Notes: generated by a model not told the origin, from the sequence alone. 64,000 nt of DNA from Comamonas denitrificans (GCF_017368815.1 NZ_JAFNME010000001.1:62001-126000), one strand, 5' to 3'. Shown: positions 19,211 through 28,365, counted from the first letter of the stretch. Program-made: numbers and translations.

Positions 19211-20629
19211 TTAAATAGAGCGCGAGCGGGCCGTGGGCGGGAATTTGGCAAAGTACTGGCGGATGCCTTGCATGATGGCATCGGCCAGCTTGGCCTGGTA
19301 GGCCGGCGAGCGCAGGCGCAGCTCCTCGTCGGGGTTGCTGATAAAGGCGGTTTCAATCAGCACGCTGGGGATGTCCGGGGCTTTGAGCACTGCAAAACCG
19401 GCCTGCTCCACCTTGGGTTTGTGCAGCTTGGCAAAGCCGCCAATGTGGCTGAGCACGGCGCTGCCCAGGTGCAGGCTGTCGCGAATTTGGGCCGTGGTGC
19501 TCATGTCCAGCACGGCGTTTTGCACGGCTTTGTTTTTGCTGGTGACGTTCACCCCGCCGATCAGGTCGGCCTGGTTTTCTTTGTCGGCCAGCCAGCGGGC
19601 TGCCGCGCTGGACGCGCCTTTGGGGCTCAGGGCAAACACGCTGGCCCCGTTGGCCGAGGGTTTGGTAAACGCATCGGCGTGGATGCTGATGAATAAATCG
19701 GCCTGCACGCGCCGCGCTTTGCTCACGCGCGTGGCCAGGGGCACAAAAAAATCGGCATCGCGGGTGAGAAAGGCCCGCATCGGGTTGCCATTGATGCGGG
19801 TGGCGTTGATGCGCTGGCGCAGCAGAAGGGCGATTTTCAGCACGATGTCTTTTTCGCGCGTGCCCCGGGGGCCGATGGCACCGGGGTCTTCGCCGCCGTG
19901 GCCGGGGTCCAGGGCGACGATGATGATGCGCTCGGTGGGCCCAGCGGTTTTGGTGCTGGGCGCAGGCTGCGCAGCTTGCGCCGGGGCGGCGGCCACTTGG
20001 GCCGGGGCACTGGGGGGTGCTGGAGCGACCGGGGCTGAGGACTCTGCCTGGGCCGTTTGGCGCTGGGCGATGAGCTGGCTAAGCGGATCATCGTCGTGCG
20101 CGGGGGCCGCCGCCGTCGCCGTCGTGTTGGCGGCCTGTTCGCTGCTGCCGGGCAGGCGCTCTTGAATCAGCTGGGCCAGGGGGTCGAGCTCTTGCGCCGG
20201 GTACAAGTCCAGCACCAGGCGGTGCTGGTAGGGTGGCACCGGCTTCAAGGTGAAGACCTGCGGGTTGGCCGCCTGCTTCAAATCGAGCACCATGCGCACC
20301 ACGTTGGGGCTGTTTTGGCCGATGCGGATGGAGGCGATATTGGGGTCATCGGGCTGCACTTTGACGGCCAGCTCTTTGAGCGTGTTGGTCAGCTGCATGC
20401 CCTGAATGTCCACCGCCAGGCGCGGTGGGTTGGGGATGAAGGTTTGCGTGGTCTTGAGCGGTTTGTCCGATTCGAGCGTGACGCGGGAATAGTCCGGCGC
20501 AGGCCAGACCCGCACGGCCACCACGCTGGCGCCAAAGGCAATTTGCTGGCGACCCAGTAGGAAGGCCAAGGTGCCCGCTTGCAATAAACGGCGGCGGGGG
20601 TGGGAAACAAGGGGGCGGTTAGCGCTCAT
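19211..20629 (-). CDS. amiC: N-acetylmuramoyl-L-alanine amidase with AMIN domain, Tat-exported
   Basis: A 472-residue periplasmic amidase that splits daughter-cell peptidoglycan. The N-terminus has a twin-arginine signal (HPRRRLLQAGTLAFLLG), then an AMIN domain (about 35-150) that targets the septum, a low-complexity Ala/Pro linker (150-235) and an Amidase_3 zinc catalytic domain starting at IVALDPGHGGEDPGAIGP, with the later SIHADAF, and NPDEE near the C-terminus. Tat export and layout are like E. coli AmiC, although the position next to tsaE is that of AmiB. Its ATG overlaps the tsaE stop (ATGA), so both come from one transcript. Confidence 0.92.
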   Translation of the reverse strand: MSANRPLVSHPRRRLLQAGTLAFLLGRQQIAFGASVVAVRVWPAPDYSRVTLESDKPLKTTQTFIPNPPRLAVDIQGMQLTNTLKELAVKVQPDDPNIASIRIGQNSPNVVRMVLDLKQAANPQVFTLKPVPPYQHRLVLDLYPAQELDPLAQLIQERLPGSSEQAANTTATAAAPAHDDDPLSQLIAQRQTAQAESSAPVAPAPPSAPAQVAAAPAQAAQPAPSTKTAGPTERIIIVALDPGHGGEDPGAIGPRGTREKDIVLKIALLLRQRINATRINGNPMRAFLTRDADFFVPLATRVSKARRVQADLFISIHADAFTKPSANGASVFALSPKGASSAAARWLADKENQADLIGGVNVTSKNKAVQNAVLDMSTTAQIRDSLHLGSAVLSHIGGFAKLHKPKVEQAGFAVLKAPDIPSVLIETAFISNPDEELRLRSPAYQAKLADAIMQGIRQYFAKFPPTARSRSI

Positions 20630-21135
20630 GAAAACCAGGCTTGCAAAAGTTGCGTACCGCAGGCACTGAGGGGGCGCAGATGCACGCGGCGTTGGGTGTC
20701 GTCAATGGCTTCGATATGGATAGCTACATCGGCTTGTGGGGCAAGGCCGGCAGCTTTTTCCGGCCATTCTGCCAGCTTCAATCCGGGGCTGGCGAAAATG
20801 TCCCGAAAACCGGCATCTTCCCACTCCAGCGGATCGTCAAAACGGTAAAAGTCAAAATGCCAGATGGCCAGCTGCGGCAGGTCGTAGGCCTCGACCACGG
20901 CGTAGGTCGGGCTTTTGATGCGCCCTGGCACGCCCAGGGCCTGCAGCAAATGGCGCACCAGCGTGGTTTTGCCCGCGCCCAGGTTGCCGTGCAGGGTGAT
21001 AAAGGCCTGGGCCAGGGCCGAGTTGGCCATCATCTTGTGGGCTAATTGCTGGGCAAAGGCGGCGGTATCGGCTTCACTCGACCAGGTCAGCGTGACACCG
21101 GGGTGCGCCTGAGGGCGTTGGGGGGAATCGGGCAT
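20626..21135 (-). CDS. tsaE: tRNA threonylcarbamoyladenosine biosynthesis ATPase TsaE
   Basis: A 169-residue P-loop ATPase (old name YjeE) that works with TsaB, TsaD and TsaC to make t6A37 in tRNAs. It has the Walker A motif HGNLGAGKTTLVRHLL and the family motif SPTYAVVEAY followed by IWHFDFYRF. The start at MPDSPQRPQ lies 18 bases from the divergent queG start, leaving only a very short shared promoter region. The stop overlaps the start of the amidase gene, the same order as tsaE-amiB in E. coli. Confidence 0.94.
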   Translation of the reverse strand: MPDSPQRPQAHPGVTLTWSSEADTAAFAQQLAHKMMANSALAQAFITLHGNLGAGKTTLVRHLLQALGVPGRIKSPTYAVVEAYDLPQLAIWHFDFYRFDDPLEWEDAGFRDIFASPGLKLAEWPEKAAGLAPQADVAIHIEAIDDTQRRVHLRPLSACGTQLLQAWFS

Positions 21136-21153
21136 TTTTACAATCGGGCGCTT

Positions 21154-22293
21154 ATGCACGCAAAAAATCACAGTCAAGAAAACCAAGCTCAAGCAAGCCA
21201 AGCCTGGCTGGCCCGCATCACCGCCTGGGCCAAAGAGCTGGGATTTTCGCAAATTGGCGTCGCCGGTGTGGATTTGTCCTCCAGTGAGCCGGGCTTGCTG
21301 CGCTGGTTGGAGCAAGGCTTTCACGGCCAGATGCACTACATGGCGGCGCATGGCCTCAAGCGTGCCCGCCCGGCCGAGCTGGTGCCCGGCACGGTCAGCG
21401 TCATCACCGCCCGCATGAATTACCTGCCGGCCGATACCCCGGCCGATTGGCAAGAGCGCGAGTGGCAGCGCCTGCGCCATCCGCAAGAGGCCATCATCTC
21501 GGTCTATGCCCGAGGGCGCGATTACCACAAGGTGCTGCGGGCCCGCTTGCAAAAACTGGCCGAGCGCATGGCCCAAGAGCTGGGGCCGTTTGGCTACCGC
21601 GCGTTCACCGATTCGGCCCCGGTGCTCGAGGCCGAGCTGGCCCGGCGCAGCGGCCAGGGCTGGCGCGGCAAGCACAGCCTGGTGCTCAACCGCGAGGCCG
21701 GTTCGACCTTTTTTTTGGGCGAAATCTACGTCGATCTGCCTTTGCCGCCGACTGAGCCGGTCAGCGTGCACTGCGGCAGCTGCACCGCGTGCCTGGATGC
21801 CTGCCCGACGGGGGCCATCGTCGCACCGGGGCAGGTGGATGCGCGCCGCTGCATCTCGTACCTGACGATTGAGTACGGTGGCAGTATCCCCGAAGACTTG
21901 CGCCCCAAAATGGCCAACCGCATCTATGGCTGTGACGATTGCCAACTGGCCTGCCCCTGGAACAAGTTTGCCCAGCCCAGTGTGCTGGCCGATTTTGCGG
22001 TGCGCCCTGGCCTGCAGGATGTGGGCCTGGCCGAGCTGTTTGCCTGGGACGAGGCCAGCTTTCTGCGCCGCACCGAAGGCAGCCCCATCCGCCGCATTGG
22101 CCATGAAAAATGGGTACGCAATATTGCCGTGGCACTGGGCAATGCCCTGCGCCAAGCCCCGGATGCGGCCACGGCGCAAGCGATTGCGGCCACTTTGGCA
22201 ACGCGCCTGGACGATCCCAGTGCGCTGGTGCGCGAGCATGTGCAGTGGGCCTTGGCGCAGCACCCGCGCCTACCGCCAGCACCGCCTTTTTAG
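21154..22293 (+). CDS. queG: Epoxyqueuosine reductase
   Basis: A 379-residue cobalamin- and iron-sulfur-dependent enzyme that reduces epoxyqueuosine to queuosine in tRNA, the last step of queuosine synthesis. It carries the two ferredoxin-type clusters CGSCTACLDACPTGAI and CDDCQLACPWN, plus the HEAT-like C-terminal tail. The length matches E. coli QueG. The start is the ATG giving MHAKNHSQEN; earlier in-frame sequence overlaps tsaE. The TAG stop abuts the conserved end of palindromic element B. Confidence 0.95.
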   Translation: MHAKNHSQENQAQASQAWLARITAWAKELGFSQIGVAGVDLSSSEPGLLRWLEQGFHGQMHYMAAHGLKRARPAELVPGTVSVITARMNYLPADTPADWQEREWQRLRHPQEAIISVYARGRDYHKVLRARLQKLAERMAQELGPFGYRAFTDSAPVLEAELARRSGQGWRGKHSLVLNREAGSTFFLGEIYVDLPLPPTEPVSVHCGSCTACLDACPTGAIVAPGQVDARRCISYLTIEYGGSIPEDLRPKMANRIYGCDDCQLACPWNKFAQPSVLADFAVRPGLQDVGLAELFAWDEASFLRRTEGSPIRRIGHEKWVRNIAVALGNALRQAPDAATAQAIAATLATRLDDPSALVREHVQWALAQHPRLPPAPPF

Positions 22294-22312
22294 AACGTGT
22301 TCACGATCTTAG
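22293..22312. repeat. Solitary end of palindromic element B after queG
   Basis: GAACGTGTTCACGATCT directly follows the queG stop and matches the left end of the complete element at 37171 exactly for 17 bases. No second end is found nearby, so this looks like a truncated copy. Confidence 0.7.
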
Positions 22313-22342
22313 GGCCATTGACGGCGGCTACTATTGCCGACT

Positions 22343-23272
22343 ATGACCAATCCGGGAACGACCGATAAAGAGGCCCTGCTGGCTGCCAGCTGGAGCAGTT
22401 TGGATGCTTTTTTGGAAACCCTGCTGCTCCAAGACGGGCTGGCTGAAAACACCTTGAAAGCCTACCGGCGCGATGCCAGCGCCTGTGCGCAGTTTTTGGC
22501 CGAACGCGGTGTGAGCCTGGATGGCGCACAGACGCAGGATTTGCAAGCCTGGCAAGCCCAGCGTGCGGCCCAAGGGGCCAAGGCCACCTCCAGCAACCGG
22601 GGCTTGAGTGTTTTGCGCCGCTATTACCACTGGGCCCTGCAAGAGCAACGCTTGCAGCACGATCCCAGTGTGCTGCTGTTGGCCGCCAAGCGCCCGCCCC
22701 GCGTGCCCCATGTGCTCAGTGAGGCGCAAGTCGAACAGCTGCTGGCCGCGCCCGATACCTCCACCCCTTTGGGCCTGCGGGATCGGGCGATGCTGGAGCT
22801 GCTGTATGCCAGCGGCTTGCGCGTGAGCGAACTGGTGGGGTTGCAGTTGCAGCACATGGATGTGCAGCAAGGGGTGGTGCGGGTGCTGGGCAAAGGCCGT
22901 AAAGAGCGCCTGGTGCCCTTTGGTCAAGTGGCCAGCGATTGGCTGCAGTCGTATTTAGAGCAAGCCCGCAGCGCAATTTTGGCGGGTCAGCGCAGCCACG
23001 ATTGCTTTGTCACCCAGCGCGGTAGCGCCATGTCGCGGGCCATGTTTTGGGTGCTGGTAAAAAAATATGCGCTGCAGGCGGGGATCAGCGTGCCACTGTC
23101 GCCGCACACCCTGCGCCATGCGTTTGCCACGCATTTGCTCAACCACGGCGCTGACTTGCGGGTGGTGCAGCTGCTCTTGGGGCATGCCGATATTTCTACC
23201 ACGCAGATTTACACCCACATTGCCCGCGCGCGCCTGCAGCAATTGCATGCCCAGCATCACCCGCGTGGCTGA
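22343..23272 (+). CDS. xerD: Tyrosine recombinase XerD
   Basis: A 309-residue tyrosine recombinase of XerC/XerD type that resolves chromosome dimers at dif together with XerC. The SAM-like N-terminal domain is followed by the catalytic residues in order: Arg in ASGLRVSELVGL, Lys in GKGRKERLVP, His-x-x-Arg in SPHTLRHAFATH, His in LLGHADISTTQIYTH, whose final Tyr is the nucleophile. Internal context and the LSEAQVEQLL segment favour XerD over XerC. No integrase partner, att site or mobile element is seen, so this is the housekeeping copy. A TTG three codons upstream is the only alternative start. Confidence 0.9.
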   Translation: MTNPGTTDKEALLAASWSSLDAFLETLLLQDGLAENTLKAYRRDASACAQFLAERGVSLDGAQTQDLQAWQAQRAAQGAKATSSNRGLSVLRRYYHWALQEQRLQHDPSVLLLAAKRPPRVPHVLSEAQVEQLLAAPDTSTPLGLRDRAMLELLYASGLRVSELVGLQLQHMDVQQGVVRVLGKGRKERLVPFGQVASDWLQSYLEQARSAILAGQRSHDCFVTQRGSAMSRAMFWVLVKKYALQAGISVPLSPHTLRHAFATHLLNHGADLRVVQLLLGHADISTTQIYTHIARARLQQLHAQHHPRG

Positions 23273-23299
23273 TGGCGGGGGGCAAGCGGGGGCCGCCCT

Positions 23300-24565
23300 T
23301 TAATTCATGTCGTCGAACGTTTCGGCCCAGGCCAAGGCTTGCAAATGGGCCCAATTGACCTGGTGGTTGGACAGGTGCAGGGCATCGGTCAGGCGGGCAA
23401 AGGTGTCGTCATCGCCTTGTTCGCAGGCCAAAGTCAGCTCCAGGAAGGGGGCTAAGACACCGGTGCGGGTCAGCAAGGCATCGCGCACGGACTGCGGCAG
23501 GGCCACAGCATCCAAGGCCATCTCCATGGGGATGCCCAGCATGGAATCGAGCAGGGAGAACATGCCAACGATGAAGGCGTTGTCCACCTCTTCGGGGGTG
23601 AGCATCTCGGCCGCCAGCAGCTCCATCAAGCGGCCACGCACCACCGCGGTTTGGCCCACAGCGGGGGCGGTGTCGCTGCCGCGCGACGTGGTCAGCAGCA
23701 AAGCGGCCCAGCGAAAGAGCTTTTTCAAGCCCAAAATCATGACTGCATGGCGAAACGAGGTGACCTCAATCGACAGACCAAAACCGGCCGAATTGATAAA
23801 GCGCAGCAGGTTGAAGGACAGGGTGGGGTCTTTTTTCAGGAGCGCCTCAATCTCTGCCGTGCTGCCTTGGCTGCGCACCAGGTTGAGCAGTTGCATGATC
23901 ACTGCCTGATTGGGCCGCACCGTTTTGGTCTGGATGACATCGGGCTTGGCAAACCAATAGCCTTGGAACAGCTTCACGCCCAAGGCTTTCATGCACTCGA
24001 ACTGCTCTTTGGTCTCCACTTTTTCGGCAACGATGTGGGCTTTGGTGTACTTCTGGGTAAATTGCACAACGGCGGGCAGTTGCTCGGCCTTGATGTGCAT
24101 CATGTCCAGTTTGATGAAGTCGGCCAGGGGCAGCCAGCTGGCGTAGTCCTTGGTCAGCGCATGCTGGTCAAAAGCGATGCGAAAGCCGCGCTCTTTCAAG
24201 GCACCAAATACGCCGCAGCGGGTGGTAATGTCAAAGGCACAGCTGCCCGCAGGCATGGGGGGAACTTCCAGGACGACTTTCTCTGGGGCGATCAGCTCCA
24301 GGTGCCCGCCCGAGAGGCCGTCGTGGGTGGTGTTGATAAACACCAGTTTTTTCCCCACCAAGGCCTCCGCGCCCGCGTACGACAGGGCGTTGAACAGCAA
24401 GGCGGCATCGCTGGCGGCGGTAAACGAGGCCGCACTGCGGTCAAACAACTCATAGCCGAAGACTTCGCGCTGCTCGTTCAAAATTGCCTGGCGGCCAACC
24501 AACGCATTGGCCTCTGTCTTGGTGGAGGTGGCGCCAGGAAGGGAGGAGTCGGGGGTGGTGCTCAT
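23300..24565 (-). CDS. EAL-like/HDOD signalling protein, copy 1
   Basis: A 421-residue protein of the YuxH/CdgJ type. The N-terminal half (about 20-215) is an EAL-related domain starting VGRQAILNEQREVFGYELFD; the canonical EAL triplet is replaced by ELF and other catalytic acids are missing, although AEKVET is kept, so phosphodiesterase activity is unlikely. The C-terminal half is an HDOD domain (LLKKDPTLSFNLLRFINSAG, SFRHAVMILGLKKLFRWAAL). Such proteins act as c-di-GMP-independent or binding-type regulators of motility and surface behaviour. It lies 95 bases after a close paralogue on the same strand. Confidence 0.88.
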   Translation of the reverse strand: MSTTPDSSLPGATSTKTEANALVGRQAILNEQREVFGYELFDRSAASFTAASDAALLFNALSYAGAEALVGKKLVFINTTHDGLSGGHLELIAPEKVVLEVPPMPAGSCAFDITTRCGVFGALKERGFRIAFDQHALTKDYASWLPLADFIKLDMMHIKAEQLPAVVQFTQKYTKAHIVAEKVETKEQFECMKALGVKLFQGYWFAKPDVIQTKTVRPNQAVIMQLLNLVRSQGSTAEIEALLKKDPTLSFNLLRFINSAGFGLSIEVTSFRHAVMILGLKKLFRWAALLLTTSRGSDTAPAVGQTAVVRGRLMELLAAEMLTPEEVDNAFIVGMFSLLDSMLGIPMEMALDAVALPQSVRDALLTRTGVLAPFLELTLACEQGDDDTFARLTDALHLSNHQVNWAHLQALAWAETFDDMN

Positions 24566-24660
24566 ACGTTGAATGAATAATGCCAAGCCTCAAGGGCTGA
24601 TTGCTCTTAATGAAATAACTGTACCGCGATTGCCGGTGAACACAATGTCGCCTTGGTGCT

Positions 24661-25899
24661 TTAACCGTTGACCTGGTCACTCCAGGCCAGGGCTCGCAAG
24701 TGGGCCCAGTTGATTTGTTGGTTGGTCAGGCCCAGTTTTTCGGCAGCCTCGTCAAAAACAGAGTCATTATTGTTTTCGCAGGCCTTGGCCAGGGTGAGTA
24801 AATCGGCCAAGGGGCCCACTTGGTGGAGCAAGGCTTGGCGAATGGGCTCAGGCGCATGGATCAATTGCAGCGCGTCAGCGGTGGGGATGGACAGCATCAA
24901 ATCGAGCAGCGAGAAAATGCCCGTGACAAACGCCATGTCCGCTTCTTCTTCGCTTAAAAACTCTTCGGCCAGCAACTCCATCAAGCGCCCGCGTACCACC
25001 GCTGTTTGGCCCAGGGAGGGCGGGGTATTGGCATATTTGGTGGCGGCCAGAAGCAAGGCCGCCCAGCGAAAAAGTTTTTTCAACCCCATGATGAGCACCG
25101 CTTGGCGAAACGAGGTGACTTCGCGCTGCATGCCAAAGCTGGCGGAATTGATCAGGCGCAACAGGTTAAAGGCCAAGCCGGCATCTTTTTTTAACACCTC
25201 TTCGAGTTCATCGGTGCTGGCCTGGCGGCGCAGCAATGTGATGAGCTCGACCAGGCTGGTTTGGCGAGGGGCCAAAATTTTGGCTTCAAATACCGAAGGC
25301 CGGGCAAACCAAAAGCCTTGAAAGAGCTTGATCCCCATTTGTTGCAGCAGCTCAAACTGCTCAACGGTCTCCATCTTTGCGGCAATGAGCTGCGCCGTGC
25401 TGTGTTTTTGGGCGTACTGAATCAGCACCAGCCACTGGTCGCGTGGCAACACGGTTAAATCGAGCTTGATGTAGTTGGCCAGCGCCAGCCAGCCTGCGTA
25501 CACCGAATCGAGCACAAAATGGCCAAACGACAGCTTGAAGCCGCGTTGCTTGAGCGTCTCCAACATGGGCAGGCGCAGATGGGCTTCAGCGCTGGCGCTG
25601 TGGCCCAGGTCTTGAATTTCCAGCACGATTTTGCTGGGGTCGAGCAGCTCCAGGTGGCCGCCAGCCAGGCTCTCGTGCGTGCAGTTCACAAACAGCAGTT
25701 TGTCGCCCATGATGTCTTCGGTGCCAGCGTGGGTCATGGCCGTAAACACCAGCAGCACATCGGAGGCGGCCGTGTGCTCGGCCGGGGCGCGTGAGCGGTT
25801 GAACAGTTCATAGCCGATGACCGATTTTTCACTATTGACAATGGCCTGGCGGGCAATCAAGGCGGTAGAGGCACCAACGGCAGCGGAGGGGGTAGTCAT
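24661..25899 (-). CDS. EAL-like/HDOD signalling protein, copy 2
   Basis: A 412-residue paralogue of the neighbouring downstream protein, with the same order: degenerate EAL domain (ARQAIVNSEKSVIGYELFNR at the start) and HDOD domain (LLRLINSASFG, SFRQAVLIMGLKKLFRWAAL). Here even the AEKVET motif has become AAKMET, so catalysis is still less likely. Shared blocks such as LGQTAVVRGRLMELL and a common C-terminal NWAHLRALAW show that the pair arose by tandem duplication. Partner and output unknown. Confidence 0.88.
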   Translation of the reverse strand: MTTPSAAVGASTALIARQAIVNSEKSVIGYELFNRSRAPAEHTAASDVLLVFTAMTHAGTEDIMGDKLLFVNCTHESLAGGHLELLDPSKIVLEIQDLGHSASAEAHLRLPMLETLKQRGFKLSFGHFVLDSVYAGWLALANYIKLDLTVLPRDQWLVLIQYAQKHSTAQLIAAKMETVEQFELLQQMGIKLFQGFWFARPSVFEAKILAPRQTSLVELITLLRRQASTDELEEVLKKDAGLAFNLLRLINSASFGMQREVTSFRQAVLIMGLKKLFRWAALLLAATKYANTPPSLGQTAVVRGRLMELLAEEFLSEEEADMAFVTGIFSLLDLMLSIPTADALQLIHAPEPIRQALLHQVGPLADLLTLAKACENNNDSVFDEAAEKLGLTNQQINWAHLRALAWSDQVNG

Positions 25900-25941
25900 A
25901 AATAAAAAAACGAACGAAGGGGCGGAAAACAGGCCGGCCGA

Positions 25942-26748
25942 TTATGCGGGTGGGCCCATCTCTAGCCAGGCAATCTCTTGCGCGGTAAAGCCTGCGGCGT
26001 GGCGGGCAGAGCGATTGAGTGGGGGCTTGGGCCACGGTGCCTGGTAGCGCTCAAGCAGTGCAGTGTAGTGGGCTTGGGGGGATACGCGTTGTTGCAAGCA
26101 CAACCAGTTGTACCAATGGTTGCCAATGGCAACATGCCCCACTTCTTCGTGCAAGATGATATCCAATATTTTGCTAGCTTCTAGCGCATCATCAGAGCCA
26201 ATTTTTTGAAGTTTTAATTGAATTTGTGGCGTGGCATCAAGGCCACGCGCTTCTAAAGTTCGGGGAACCAAGGCCATGCGGGCGGTGATGTCCTCGGCAG
26301 TTTTTTCGCACATGCTCCACAGCCCTTGGTGGGCGGGAAAGTCCCCATAAGCAAATCCGTGCTGCTGCAGCCAAGAGTCGATCAGTAAAAAATGCTTGCC
26401 CTCTTCCCCGGCGACCTGCAGCCAATCCAGGTAGTAGGCCGCAGGCATGTCGGCAAAGCGCCAAATCGCATCCAGCGCCAGATTGATGGCGTTGAACTCA
26501 ATGTGTGCAATGGCATGCATCAGCACGGCCCGCCCTTGCAAGGTGGCGGGCGAACGCCGGGCCACCTGCGTGTGCGGCCGCAGCACCGGCCGGGCAGGGT
26601 GGCCGGGCAAGGGGGCATGGCAGTGCAGCACCGCCTGCGGCGCAATCGCATAGTGGTGTGCTTGGGCCAGCATGGCCATGGCGGCCTGGGCTTTTTCCTG
26701 CGGATTGCACAGGCACAAAACCTCCAAGGCATGATGTCGAAGTTGCAT
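25942..26748 (-). CDS. DUF455 ferritin-like protein
   Basis: A 268-residue helical protein of the DUF455 family, related in fold to ferritin-like di-iron proteins. Likely metal ligands are visible as HIEFNAINLALDAIW, QVAGEEGKHF and ILHEEVGHVAIGNHWY (E/E-x-x-H pairs). The biochemical role is not established; a tRNA-hydroxylase (MiaE)-like or other di-iron oxygenase activity has been suggested by fold. The chosen start gives MQLRHHALEVLCLCNP; a longer frame adds 15 weak residues across the divergent promoter region. The segment DDALEASKIL is partly coded by a 12-mer found in palindromic repeats. Confidence 0.82.
   Translation of the reverse strand: MQLRHHALEVLCLCNPQEKAQAAMAMLAQAHHYAIAPQAVLHCHAPLPGHPARPVLRPHTQVARRSPATLQGRAVLMHAIAHIEFNAINLALDAIWRFADMPAAYYLDWLQVAGEEGKHFLLIDSWLQQHGFAYGDFPAHQGLWSMCEKTAEDITARMALVPRTLEARGLDATPQIQLKLQKIGSDDALEASKILDIILHEEVGHVAIGNHWYNWLCLQQRVSPQAHYTALLERYQAPWPKPPLNRSARHAAGFTAQEIAWLEMGPPA
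26175..26187 (+). repeat. Repeat family A arm within the DUF455 gene
   Basis: TAGCTTCTAGCGC; its first twelve bases are identical to the left arm of the repeat copy at 53075. It is coding on the opposite strand, so chance is not excluded. Confidence 0.3.
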
Positions 26749-26802
26749 ACGTGCGATTGTAGGTAGTGGGTAAATAACCTGAAGTTTTAACAAGGAGACC
26801 GT

Positions 26803-27327
26803 ATGGCGGTGTATGAACTGGATGGCGTGGTGCCTGAAATTGCCGACTCGGCTTGGGTGGCCGACAGTGCCCAGGTGATCGGGCGCGTGACCTTAGAGGC
26901 CCAGGCCAGCCTGTGGTTTGGCGTGGTGGCCCGTGGCGATAGCGACCATTTGCACATTGGTGCGGGCAGCAATATCCAAGACAACACCGTGCTGCACGCC
27001 GATGCGGGCCAGCCTTTGCGCATTGGCCGCAATGTCACTGTGGGCCACAAGGCCATGCTGCATGGCTGCACGATTGGCGATGAATCGCTGATTGGCATTG
27101 GTGCGGTGGTGCTCAATGGGGCCAAAATTGGCAAGCACTGCCTGGTGGGTGCGGGGGCCTTGGTCACGGAGGGCAAAGAATTTCCTGACGGCAGCATGAT
27201 TCTTGGCAGCCCCGCCAAGGTGGTGCGCCAGCTGACTGAGGCACAAATCGAGGGCTTGCGCCGCAGCGCCCAGCACTACCGGGATAATGCGCAGCGTTTT
27301 AAAAAGGGGCTGCGCCACATCGGCTAA
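26803..27327 (+). CDS. Gamma-carbonic-anhydrase-like hexapeptide-repeat protein
   Basis: A 174-residue left-handed beta-helix protein of the gamma-carbonic anhydrase/YrdA/PaaY family. Hexapeptide repeats run through the middle (VIGRVTLEAQASLWFGVV, IGAGSNIQDNTVLHAD, IGRNVTVGHKAMLHGCTIG), with the three metal His in HAD, GHKAML and MLHGC. A C-terminal helix closes the trimer. The real reaction of this group is uncertain; many bind zinc or iron without strong carbonic anhydrase activity. AAGGAGACC precedes the ATG. It is probably co-transcribed with hslO 43 bases on. Confidence 0.9.
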   Translation: MAVYELDGVVPEIADSAWVADSAQVIGRVTLEAQASLWFGVVARGDSDHLHIGAGSNIQDNTVLHADAGQPLRIGRNVTVGHKAMLHGCTIGDESLIGIGAVVLNGAKIGKHCLVGAGALVTEGKEFPDGSMILGSPAKVVRQLTEAQIEGLRRSAQHYRDNAQRFKKGLRHIG

Positions 27328-27370
27328 AGCAGCGCACTGCGCGTTTGTCTGCCCCGGCGAAAGGAAAACA

Positions 27371-28357
27371 ATGTCTGAACTGCATAAATTTTTGTTTGAT
27401 GGCCTGCCTGTGCGCGGCATGGTGGTGCGCCTGACCGATGCGTGGCAAGCCATCTTGCAGCGCCGTGCCGCCAATACCGAAACCGGGGCCTACCCCCCTG
27501 CGGTGCATGAATTGTTGGGTGAGATGACGGCGGCGGCTGTGCTGATGCAGTCCAACATCAAATTCAATGGTGCCTTGGTGTTTCAAATTTTTGGCGATGG
27601 CCCGGTCAAAGTGGCCGTCGCCGAGGTGCACAGCAACCTGGCGCTGCGGGCCACGGCCACGGTCCATGGCACTGTGGACGGTGGTGCCGACCTGACCAGT
27701 TTGGTCAATGTGCATGGCCAGGGGCGCTGCGCCATCACCCTTGATCCGCAAGATCGCCAACCTGGCATGCAGCCGTACCAGGGCGTGGTGTCGCTGCAAA
27801 ACGCGCAAGGCGACAGCGTGGCGACCTTGGCCCAGGCGTTGCAGCACTACATGCTCCAGTCCGAGCAGCTGGACACCACGGTGGTGCTGGCCGCCAATGA
27901 CGAAGTGGCCGCTGGTCTGCTGATTCAGCGCATGCCGCTCAAAGGCCAAGACAATTTGGCCCGGGCCACCGAAAGCGCCAGCGATGCCGAGGATGCCCAG
28001 GGCGAAAACGAAGACTACCAACGCATCGCCACCTTGGCCGCGAGCTTGACGCGCGAGGAGTTGCTCAGCCTGGATGTTGATACCATTTTGCGCCGCCTGT
28101 TTTGGGAGGAAAAACTGCTGCGCTTTGTCCCGCAAACAGGCGCTAGCGGGCCGCACTTTGCCTGCACCTGCAGCCGTGAGCGGGTGCAAACCATGCTCAA
28201 AGGCCTGGGGCAGGAAGAGGTCGCCAGCGTGGTCGCTGAGCGCGGTTCGGTGGAGGTGGGGTGTGATTACTGCGGGGCCCAGTACCGGTTTGATCCGATT
28301 GACATTACCCAGTTGTTTACCGATACCAGCCACACGGCACCCGGTTCGGTGCAATAA
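27371..28357 (+). CDS. hslO: Redox-regulated chaperone Hsp33
   Basis: A 328-residue cytosolic chaperone activated by oxidation. The N-terminal substrate-binding domain begins MSELHKFLFDGLPVRGMVVRL; the C-terminal zinc redox switch has the CxC and CxxC pairs as CTCSRER and CDYCGAQY. AAGGAAA lies before the ATG. The strong terminator at 28366 closes the two-gene unit with the carbonic-anhydrase-like gene. Confidence 0.95.
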   Translation: MSELHKFLFDGLPVRGMVVRLTDAWQAILQRRAANTETGAYPPAVHELLGEMTAAAVLMQSNIKFNGALVFQIFGDGPVKVAVAEVHSNLALRATATVHGTVDGGADLTSLVNVHGQGRCAITLDPQDRQPGMQPYQGVVSLQNAQGDSVATLAQALQHYMLQSEQLDTTVVLAANDEVAAGLLIQRMPLKGQDNLARATESASDAEDAQGENEDYQRIATLAASLTREELLSLDVDTILRRLFWEEKLLRFVPQTGASGPHFACTCSRERVQTMLKGLGQEEVASVVAERGSVEVGCDYCGAQYRFDPIDITQLFTDTSHTAPGSVQ

Positions 28358-28365
28358 ACCCCATT

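Noticed and set aside
22343-23272. Tyrosine recombinase as the integrase of a genomic island
   Set aside because: Sequence and size are those of housekeeping XerD; no att site, tRNA target or phage genes nearby.
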